Below are positions 1 to 6,800 of a DNA stretch of 9,868 nucleotides, one piece after another (position 1 is the stretch's first letter; each line of letters opens with the position of its first letter). The notes under the pieces were generated by a model, which ran no database searches, had not been told where the DNA came from, and saw nothing but the letters and a program-made list of their open reading frames with translations. The position numbers and the translations under genes were made by a program. Where the stretch lies: contig DNYO01000242.1 of assembly GCA_003506795.1 (NCBI GenBank), positions 1 to 9,868 on the forward strand, given 5' to 3'. Source of the DNA: Deltaproteobacteria bacterium. Lineage in GTDB: Bacteria > Desulfobacterota > Syntrophorhabdia > Syntrophorhabdales > Syntrophorhabdaceae.

Positions 1-565
1 TGTCGTCATGCCCTATTGTGAAAGGCTGTCCGGATTCGCGGACTGGTTCAGACAGCTCGAGGCTGAAAGCCTGGGCAAAAAAGGTCTTGGCCCGACACCC
101 ACCAAATCCGTGGGCGTCACCGATCAGCACTCCCAGCTTCAGCTCTACGTGGACGGCCCCAAAGACAAGTGCATCATCCTCCTTTACAGCGCAACGCAGG
201 AAGTCCCCATCCCGGCAAGCTTCGACTACCTTGAGGACGTGCAATACCTCGCCAACAAGAACATGAAGTCCCTCTTCCATGCCGAATTTCTGGGTACCCG
301 TCTCTCCCTCACGGAAGCCCAAACCCCCAACATTTCCCTCACCCTCGATGAGGTCAGCGACTACAACCTGGGCGCCCTCTTCTACCTCTTCGAAATGGTC
401 ACCGCCATCATGGGCCACCTCCTCGGCGTCAACGCCTTCGACCAGCCAGGCGTTGAACAGGGCAAGATCTACACAAAGGCGATGATGGGCAAAAAGGGTT
501 TGGAAAAAGAACGTGAACACACAGAAGCCCTGCTCCTGAAACCGGCGAAGGCGGTCGTTTTCTAG
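1..565 (+). CDS. pgi: Glucose-6-phosphate isomerase, C-terminal part (5' end outside window)
   Basis: Interconverts glucose 6-phosphate and fructose 6-phosphate in the cytoplasm (glycolysis/gluconeogenesis). The reading frame is open from base 2, so the ATG at 8 is internal and about two thirds of the protein lies upstream of the window. Visible family marks are the GVTDQHSQLQ segment (about 113-142), whose His (codon 128-130) matches the ring-opening histidine, and the C-terminal signature FDQPGVEQGK (about 437-466), whose Lys (464-466) matches the conserved active-site lysine. The end is natural: a TAG at 563-565 follows the usual short tail after the signature. Assignment is by motif recognition and is secure; the N-terminal sugar-isomerase domain cannot be checked. 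It is transcribed toward the minus-strand genes that end at 816, so the two units converge. Nothing in its reading frame looks broken. Confidence 0.95.
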   Translation, partial: VVMPYCERLSGFADWFRQLEAESLGKKGLGPTPTKSVGVTDQHSQLQLYVDGPKDKCIILLYSATQEVPIPASFDYLEDVQYLANKNMKSLFHAEFLGTRLSLTEAQTPNISLTLDEVSDYNLGALFYLFEMVTAIMGHLLGVNAFDQPGVEQGKIYTKAMMGKKGLEKEREHTEALLLKPAKAVVF

Positions 566-580
566 GACTCTCTTCGTTTC

Positions 581-610
581 GTCATCCCGGCGCGGGCCGG
601 GACCCAGGAA
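581..610. repeat. Short GC-rich palindromic repeat, copy 1
   Basis: Sixteen bases after the pgi stop lies a block starting gtcatcccggcg and ending gacccaggaa. Its core forms a 6-bp perfect stem (CCCGGC 586-591 with GCCGGG 596-601) and a 4-base loop. The same start and end words recur at 707-737 with a degenerate middle. Blocks of the form GTCATyCCGGCG...CCAGGAA resemble short dispersed intergenic repeats of several proteobacterial genomes (from memory; not searched). No T-run follows the stem, so it is a poor intrinsic terminator, although it could protect the pgi mRNA 3' end. Confidence 0.45.
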
Positions 611-680
611 ATATGTCGGTCTTCACCCACCAGACCCTTCCTGAGCCCAGATCCTCAATCTCGGATGCATGGAGATTTTG

Positions 681-706
681 GGATATAGGGGACACTCCAA
701 ATATCC
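681..706. repeat. Small inverted repeat between the two repeat copies
   Basis: GGATAT at 681-686 pairs with ATATCC at 701-706 around a 14-base centre that includes GGGGACACTCC. It abuts repeat copy 2 directly. It could be part of a larger degenerate mobile or REP-like unit with the flanking copies, or chance; a 6-bp stem alone is weak evidence. Confidence 0.25.
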
Positions 707-737
707 GTCATTCCGGCGAAGACTTTAAATCCAGGAA
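707..737. repeat. Short GC-rich palindromic repeat, degenerate copy 2
   Basis: Starts gtcattccggcg (one mismatch to copy 1 at 581) and ends aatccaggaa (copy 1 ends gacccaggaa), with nearly equal length (31 versus 30 bases). The middle is AT-rich and no longer palindromic, so this copy cannot form the stem of copy 1. Same orientation as copy 1, about 126 bases apart. Confidence 0.35.
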
Positions 738-758
738 AGATCACCGCCGGCCGATCAC

Positions 759-777
759 CCGGAAAGAAAAGGTCCGG
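759..777 (-). terminator. Possible weak hairpin downstream of the minus-strand unit
   Basis: CCGGA (759-763) pairs with TCCGG (773-777) around a 9-base loop. It lies about 40 bases beyond the stop codon of the minus-strand gene ending at 816 and downstream of pgi on the other strand, the position expected for a terminator of convergent genes. The stem is only 5 bp and no clear T-run follows on the minus strand, so this is a tentative call. Confidence 0.2.
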
Positions 778-815
778 CTATTCTTATTCAGCTTCTACAC
801 CGTATGTGCACATCT

Positions 816-1529
816 TCAACACCCCGGATAGAAAGATGAATATGCGTACATATCCTCCTCGTCCTCCGGATCATTCTCCAGAGCGGCGATTTCCACCGGA
901 CCTGCGCCGTCCTGCCCTGCTTCATCGTTATCCGTAATGGCGGCGAGCGGAAGATTGCCATCAACTCTGCGCGTCTCCGCGTAACTTTTCAGAACATCCT
1001 CAACCGAAGAAAAAGGGACACCCCGGAAATCAGTGATAAATTTGTCTATGTCGATTTTGTCATTCAAATCGGGCATCGAATTCTTCATCGAGTCGTACAA
1101 TTCTTTCATCTTGATATAGCCAAACTGAGAATAAGGCGTTTCGTAGTTGACGAGGTTAGTCTGAACATCGGCGGATTTGAGCAGATCGTTTACGAACATA
1201 GAGCATTGACGATCGGTGCTGTCATCAGAGGTGGCCGCAAGCACATGATAGTTCGGTGGATCCTTGATGGCTTTATTGATGTCGCCGACTATCCTCCCGT
1301 ACTGCTCATCGGTCACCTCGAATGTCATCTTCGCCTGATAGTCGCCCGCCTTCAGTCGCCAGCCGTCATTGGCTACTCTCCCCGGTTGTGTCACGGTAGG
1401 TCGCCCTGCCGGCTCAAAACCATACACCTCCGTCGAACTGTCTCCAAGCTGAATGAAAGAATGATTGTAGGTATCTGTTTTTAAGGAATCCGCCGTGGGA
1501 ACCCTCACATATACTGTGACCTTTGGCAC
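816..1529 (-). CDS. Predicted permuted papain-like (NlpC/P60-superfamily type) cysteine hydrolase protein
   Basis: 237 residues, from a GTG start at 1529 preceded by a very strong ribosome site (GGAGGT on the minus strand, 1540-1535, five bases from the start), which fixes the start. No named family is recognised with certainty. The N-terminal half has the order His then Cys seen in circularly permuted papain-like enzymes: His23 in NHSFIQLG, then YGFEP at 36-40, then Cys109 in a QCSMFVNDLL segment at the start of a predicted helix. A DEQYGRIVGDINKAI helix sits between them. This H...YGF.P...C..FV..L pattern recalls bacterial effector-like or amidase-like hydrolases (from memory of such families). 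Residues from about 120 to the end show no recognisable domain and finish with a very acidic stretch (EDPEDEED-like) and a C-terminal Cys. No signal peptide or membrane helix is present. It follows the membrane-protein gene by 51 bases on the same strand and probably shares its mRNA. Cleavage activity and substrate are inference. Confidence 0.55.
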   Translation of the reverse strand: MPKVTVYVRVPTADSLKTDTYNHSFIQLGDSSTEVYGFEPAGRPTVTQPGRVANDGWRLKAGDYQAKMTFEVTDEQYGRIVGDINKAIKDPPNYHVLAATSDDSTDRQCSMFVNDLLKSADVQTNLVNYETPYSQFGYIKMKELYDSMKNSMPDLNDKIDIDKFITDFRGVPFSSVEDVLKSYAETRRVDGNLPLAAITDNDEAGQDGAGPVEIAALENDPEDEEDMYAYSSFYPGC

Positions 1530-1580
1530 TGCGCACCTCCCCCGGTTCTAATTGTCATTTTCCATGTCCTGCATGCATCT

Positions 1581-2150
1581 TCAAAACCAGCCCAATCCCT
1601 TCAGCCTATATGAAATCGGCGCAGTCGCTATCAATAAACCAAGCACCAGAAACAACAAAAGAAGGGTCGATATCGCGGTTGTGGTTCGTTCGGACCTGAA
1701 TACTCCCAATAGAATAAAACGGTTCGCGAAATACGAAGCTGTCAGCGGGACCATAGACAGCAGATAGATAATCGAGAATTCCGTTATGCGGAACGCTATC
1801 AGGCAACTCAGGATCATCAGGGATGAGAGCAATACGAATTGAAGGGGCGTCACCCTTCTGAAACACAGGAACGCGATCGCCAGTGTCCCGAAAAGCCCTG
1901 TCCAGGCATGCCAGGGGTTAAAGCAAGTGACCCAGAACAGCAACATGAAAGACAGGACGATTACGGTACCAACAGCTCTCCCGTTATGAATCAGATCCCT
2001 TGTTTTTTCCGGGGCGTTTTGAACGGGCGTCAGGAGCCTGTAAAAGAAACTTGTGCTGTCACTTATACGAAACAACCCTATCGCAATGAGTAATAGCAGC
2101 GACAGGTCAAGCAGCAACAGAAAGTTCAGGTAAAAATCAAACAGACTCAT
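1581..2150 (-). CDS. Hypothetical integral membrane protein, about six transmembrane helices
   Basis: 189 residues, ATG at 2150-2148 with a good ribosome site (GGAGGG on the minus strand, 2162-2157, six bases away). I do not recognise a family. Hydrophobic segments at roughly residues 7-27, 59-78, 83-97, 103-121, 124-147 and 158-179 predict six helices, with a charged cytosolic-type loop at 28-58 (PEKTRDLIHNGR) and short loops elsewhere. There is no cleavable signal sequence: the first helix begins at about residue 7 and is continuous with a Leu-rich stretch. It is the first gene of a two-gene minus-strand unit and the predicted cysteine-hydrolase gene follows after 51 bases with no obvious terminator. 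That order suggests a membrane partner, anchor or protector for the hydrolase, but nothing in the protein itself proves this. Composition and length suit a real gene, and the strong ribosome site supports it. Confidence 0.7.
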   Translation of the reverse strand: MSLFDFYLNFLLLLDLSLLLLIAIGLFRISDSTSFFYRLLTPVQNAPEKTRDLIHNGRAVGTVIVLSFMLLFWVTCFNPWHAWTGLFGTLAIAFLCFRRVTPLQFVLLSSLMILSCLIAFRITEFSIIYLLSMVPLTASYFANRFILLGVFRSERTTTAISTLLLLFLVLGLLIATAPISYRLKGLGWF

Positions 2151-2559
2151 CGGAGACCCTCCGTCGTATTTCTTATCTCGTACATTCCTTCCTTGTTTGT
2201 CACGGCCGTGCCCCTCCTTCGCAATCCATGTCCCCTGTCCGCCATTCTCTTCCCGAAAATCCCCCGGGACAATGCCTTCCTCTCAAGAGATCGAGAATAC
2301 AGGTGTGACCCATCCCAAGCGGGAAACAAACAGAGGATAGGACCGCCTCGGTGAATTGACTGGATGAGCGATTCTAGTACTCAAGGATGAAGACCGGGGG
2401 GAAATGTTGCAATCAGGCCATACCGGATGACAGATGGGATGCGACGGGGGATCAGCCGTACATGAAACCGCGTGTAGAGTTCGGCAAGGCCCCGGTGGCA
2501 GGTTCTCTTGACGAATACGATACGGGATATCAGCGGAACGACGAGCTACAGGATGTCTC
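2151..2559. other. Gene-free stretch between two minus-strand units
   Basis: About 410 bases with no convincing gene. It must contain the promoter for the 2150-816 unit and the 3' end of the transporter transcript ending at 2560, but I see no strong sigma-70 boxes and no stem followed by a T-run. Two short open frames exist (minus 2329-2147, plus 2387-2629). Both have low-quality starts and unlikely compositions, and the second runs antisense into the transporter gene. A short dyad (TCCCG/CGGGA type) lies around 2252-2270. Confidence 0.5.
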
Positions 2560-3849
2560 TCACTTCGACCTTTCGAACTTGATCTTGACGATCCTTCTGC
2601 CGTCTATGTCGACGACGGTGAAACGGTAGCCGGCGTAATAAATGACCTCTCCGCCTTTGGCGAGGCCCTGGAGCTGGGTGGTTATGAAGCCGCCCAGTGT
2701 TTCGTAGTCGGGGGATTCGGGCAGATCGAGGTCGAGGCGGTTATTCAGGTCTCTTATGGAATAGGAGGCGTCTATGAGATATGATCCGTCACGGTGGCGC
2801 TCAATCTTGTCTTCCACGTCGGTTTCGTCCATGATCTCGCCGAAGATCTCCTCCATGATATCTTCCAGGGTAATGATCCCGATCGCGGTGCCGTATTCGT
2901 CGATGACTACGGCCAGGTGGCGGCGCGTGCGCTGCATCTGTTTGAGGAGAGCGCTGACTTCCATCGTGGCGGGGACGAAGAAGGGGCGCTTCAGGAGCTT
3001 CTCCAGCTGGAAGGGTTCCTTGGTCCTCCATATGTGCCGCGATACGTCCTTCTGATAGATGAAACCGATGACGTTATCGAAGGTTTCCCGGTACACGGGG
3101 TAACGGGAAAATTCATTTCCGATGATATAGTCGAGAATTTTCTCCGTGCTGTCGTCGGCATCGATGGCATAGACATTCGGGCGCGGCACCATCACCTCTC
3201 TGACGGAACGGTCACCGAAACGAAAGACCCTGTTGATCAGTTCCTCTTCGGTCTTGTCAAAAACACCCTTTCGCCTCCCCTCTTCCAGGAGGATCTTGAT
3301 CTCGCCGGCACCCACATGCTCCTCTACCTTTTTGAGGTTCAGCGCCTTGACGAAAAACATAGTCGTGACCGAAAGAAAGGTAACGAAGATTGAAAAGATA
3401 CGCGACACGAGGCTGAAGAAAGGGATTATCGCAAGGGCGGCCCTTTCCTTGTAGTTGAGACCGATATACTTGGGTACCAGCTCTCCGAAGACGATGAAGA
3501 GATACGTCAGGATAACCACGGGAACAGCCAGGCCGATGGACTCCGAAAAGGGTTTCAGGAACTCGACCCTGGCAATGAAAGGTATAAGATACTTTGCCGC
3601 CATGACGCCGCTTATGGCCGACGCCAGGGTGCCGAAGAGGGTAATGCCTATCTGCACGGTTGAGAGAAAGCGCTCGGGGTTCTCTTTCATCTGCAGAAGG
3701 ATTTCCGTTTTCCGGTCCTTCCTTTTCCTCAGAAGTTCCTTTATCTTGCTCACGCGTGAAGCGATGATGGCCGTTTCAGCGGCGGAAAAGACCCCGTTCA
3801 GTATGAGGAGTACGAGGATGATGATTATGTCGACAAGCGGATTGCCCAT
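2560..3849 (-). CDS. CNNM/CorC-type (HlyC/CorC family) membrane transporter with CBS pair
   Basis: 429 residues, a full-length member of the DUF21-CBS-CorC_HlyC family often annotated as hemolysin-like; characterised relatives act in Mg2+/Co2+ efflux or resistance. The DUF21/CNNM membrane domain spans about 1-180, with hydrophobic helices near 4-26, 65-90, 105-126 and 138-165 and the family motifs FSAAETA (21-27) and GELVPKYIG (122-130). The CBS pair covers about 215-340, beginning at VREVMVPRPNV and ending with DEYGTAIGIITLEDIMEEIFGEI-type residues at 317-339. The small CorC_HlyC domain fills about 350-425. The ATG at 3849 shares its A with the upstream TAA (TAATG), so translation is probably coupled to the activase; a GAAGGAG ribosome site (minus strand 3870-3864) lies 14 bases away. 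Ion specificity cannot be read from the sequence; it is not a hemolysin in any demonstrated sense. Confidence 0.92.
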   Translation of the reverse strand: MGNPLVDIIIILVLLILNGVFSAAETAIIASRVSKIKELLRKRKDRKTEILLQMKENPERFLSTVQIGITLFGTLASAISGVMAAKYLIPFIARVEFLKPFSESIGLAVPVVILTYLFIVFGELVPKYIGLNYKERAALAIIPFFSLVSRIFSIFVTFLSVTTMFFVKALNLKKVEEHVGAGEIKILLEEGRRKGVFDKTEEELINRVFRFGDRSVREVMVPRPNVYAIDADDSTEKILDYIIGNEFSRYPVYRETFDNVIGFIYQKDVSRHIWRTKEPFQLEKLLKRPFFVPATMEVSALLKQMQRTRRHLAVVIDEYGTAIGIITLEDIMEEIFGEIMDETDVEDKIERHRDGSYLIDASYSIRDLNNRLDLDLPESPDYETLGGFITTQLQGLAKGGEVIYYAGYRFTVVDIDGRRIVKIKFERSK

Positions 3850-6800
3850 TAATCTCTGGCGTGCTCCTTCACCTGGTGCATGAACGCCTCAAGCCTCGTC
3901 AGAATGTTCGTGGAACCCTGACCGTCATAGGCTATGTTGATAACGGGCAAATCGTGGTTGTTCTGGATGAGACGCATGATGGCACTCGATACCGTCCCGG
4001 GCATGCATGTGAACGGCATGGCATTGATGATCCCCGCCACGCCCTTGTGGGCGAAGTCCACGCTTTTGCCCACGGTGAGGACGGCCTCGCCTTCAAAACT
4101 GTCGTGAATATAGGGGCTTGCCTTTTCAAGGATGTCCTTTATTTTGGGTTCCGGACCGTACTTGATGAAGGGTACGAAGATGTCCTCCATCAGGTGTTCG
4201 TCCTTGTTCTGAATATACTGGGTTATGATAAAACCAAGGACACCGAGCAGAGTGTCCCGCTTCCTGCTCTTTCTCTTACCCGTGTAGTTCACGTAGGAAA
4301 TCCACTCCGAAACGGGCGCCAGCCACACTACGCCACCGAGATCCTCCACCGTCCTGATAAGCTGGGAGTTGCTGAACTTGTTGGAGCGTATGTATATCTC
4401 CCCCACAAGCCCTATCGTCGGTCTTTTTTCCTGACGGCGCTCTATCGCCGAAAACTTCCCGAGAACGTCCTTCAAGACCGTATCGATGTCTCCGGCTCCA
4501 TTCTCGATACAACGGCAAACCCGGGATAGCGCCTCGTCATACACCCTGTCTGTCTCTCCGGGCGTCGTCTCATAGGGGCGCATCTCGTGGAGTATCTTGG
4601 TCAAAAGGTCGGCGGCCACTACGGCCCTCCATCCCAGACGGGTGAATTTTCCGCCGACGATGTCAAGTTCCTTGTAAAACCGGTGGTCCTGGTTCGGCGC
4701 ATAGATGGGCACATTCGTAAAACCGGCCTCATCGAGCACCATTCTATGGAAACGGTTGTACTGGCCGAAGCGGCAGGGACCTTCGCCGGAGGGCATGAAA
4801 AACGCGCTCCGATCCGGATCGAAAGCATCGCTCCGGGCGGTGCGCAGCATGTCTCCCGTGGTGAGAATGCAGGGATAACATTCCTTACCCGATGTGAATT
4901 TTCGACCCACCAACACGGTCTCTTCCGTTGATTCCTTCATGACCTCCGCATCGACGCCGCAGGCCCTGAACGCGGCCGCAAGGGTCCGGGAATGATCGGA
5001 CATGTAGGGCACATAGATTTTTCTGCGCTGTCCATTTATCGCGAAAGGCGTTACCGTGCGCTCGATGATCTCTTCATCAAACCGGGCGTTATTGATGCTG
5101 TCGAGGAACGCCTCGAGCCTCGTGACGACCCCGGCGTCGGCGCTGTGCTCATCGATCTCAAGGGAAAGGTAAGGTTTGTTTCCCATTATCCTCTTAAAGA
5201 AGTGTGCTATGAAGGAATCGGGGCCGCACCCGAAGCTCGTCACGTATATGGCGTAGAGGTTGCGGTTATTCTTTACCGCACGCGCCGCCCTCAGTATCTT
5301 CTGGCCGTACCCCCAGTACATGTGTTCCAGATCGGCAGGGTCTTCGATCATCTCGTTCACGGGCAGCATATCCATGGGTATCGCCGGGACGCCGAGACTG
5401 AGAAGTTTCTTGTGGATATTAAGGTTGGCCCCCGCATCGGCACTGTTGTAAGGCCTGCCGATAATAACCATGACCTTGTCGTTTTCCTTCATGGAATAGA
5501 GAAAGGCACTGCCCATCTCCGTCAGGCGCCGATAAAAGGAGTCCTGGACCTGAATCGCCGCATCAAAGGCCTTCTTCACGTTTCGTTTCGATATCTTGTA
5601 GGGTTTGAAGTACTCTGCAAGATCATTAAGGACAATATCATTCCCTTCCCCGAAACGAATGATCGGCGTCATGACGCTGGCGCCCTTATCCTCAAAATTG
5701 ATGGATCCCTTGATCGTATAAGGCAGCGATTGGGCATAGGGACAAGCGAAGGAGTTCCTGGCGTGCTTCGAAGGTTTCTTCAGGCTGATGACGCTGGGGA
5801 TGAAGATGTTGTCGATTCCCTTTTGAAGAAGGTTTACAACGTGTCCGTGCGCGAGCTTTATGGGAAAACAGCTCTCCACGATGATGTTCTCGACACCGTC
5901 CCTGACCGTCTTCTTGTTCGTCATGTCGGAAACCACGACGTCAAAGCCCAGTTCGGTGAGGAAGCTCTTCCAGAAAGGAAGAAGTTCGTGCATGTGAAGG
6001 ACCTTTGGTATGCCTATCGTGCGCGTACCTGCCTTCCTGTCGTAGATTTCATTGAGTATCTCTTCGCGCATGGAAAAGAGATCGGCCATGTCCTTCTTTT
6101 CGCCCCTGCGCACCACGTCGTATTTTTCGCACCTGCTTCCGTAATAGAGGGGAGTCTCGTTTTCGACGATCACTTTGCGTATCTCGCAGAGGTTCTCACA
6201 CCCTTTGCATTCAAAGGTGTCAACCGTGTAAGGCCGCTTGCTGAGGTCAAAACCCTTGAAGCCGCTTTTCTCCCAGGTCTTCTCCTTCATCGCAAGGATG
6301 GCGACCCCTATGGCCCCGGTCACATCATGATGGGGAGGCACCGTAATCGGCATGCCGAGAACCTTTTCGAAAGCGGCAACGACACCTTTATTAAAGGCCG
6401 TACCACCCTGAAAGAAAATCCTCTTGCCGACCCGCCTGTCGACCACGACCTTGTTGAGATAGTTCTGCACGATGGAATAGGCAAGACCGCTGACTATATC
6501 TTCCCTGTCGGCGCCGCGCTGCTGCTGATGGATGACGTCGGATTCTATGAAAACCGTACATCTCTCTCCCATCTTGACAGGTTTTTTCGAACTGAGCGCG
6601 AGGGCACCGAATTCTTCCTTTATCGAGATGTCGAGTCTCTCCGCCTGTTCTTCAAGGAAAGACCCCGTTCCGGCCGCACAGGCCTTATTCATCTCAAAAT
6701 CGACGATGACGCCGTTGTCCACACTGATATACTTTGAATCCTGCCCGCCGATCTCGAAGACCGTATCCACGGATGGGTCGATATCGATGGCGGCCTGAGC

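Noticed and set aside
586..601. Intrinsic terminator for pgi
   Set aside because: The 6-bp GC stem is good, but the following bases (acccaggaaatatg) contain no T-run; better treated as part of a repeat.
613..831. 72-codon plus-strand frame after pgi
   Set aside because: It reads through the repeat region and into the 3' end of the convergent gene; composition looks random.
2147..2329. 60-codon minus-strand frame ending in ATGA with the membrane-protein start
   Set aside because: The overlap looks like coupling, but the start is TTG, the product is Arg-rich with no pattern, and the membrane gene has its own strong ribosome site.
2387..2629. 80-codon plus-strand frame
   Set aside because: It runs antisense into the 3' end of the transporter gene for about 70 bases and shows no family features; weak evidence for a gene.
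4992..6737. 581-codon open frame on the plus strand
   Set aside because: It lies wholly antisense to the activase, whose motifs are unmistakable. Its translation shows no domain and has the typical composition of a codon-bias shadow.
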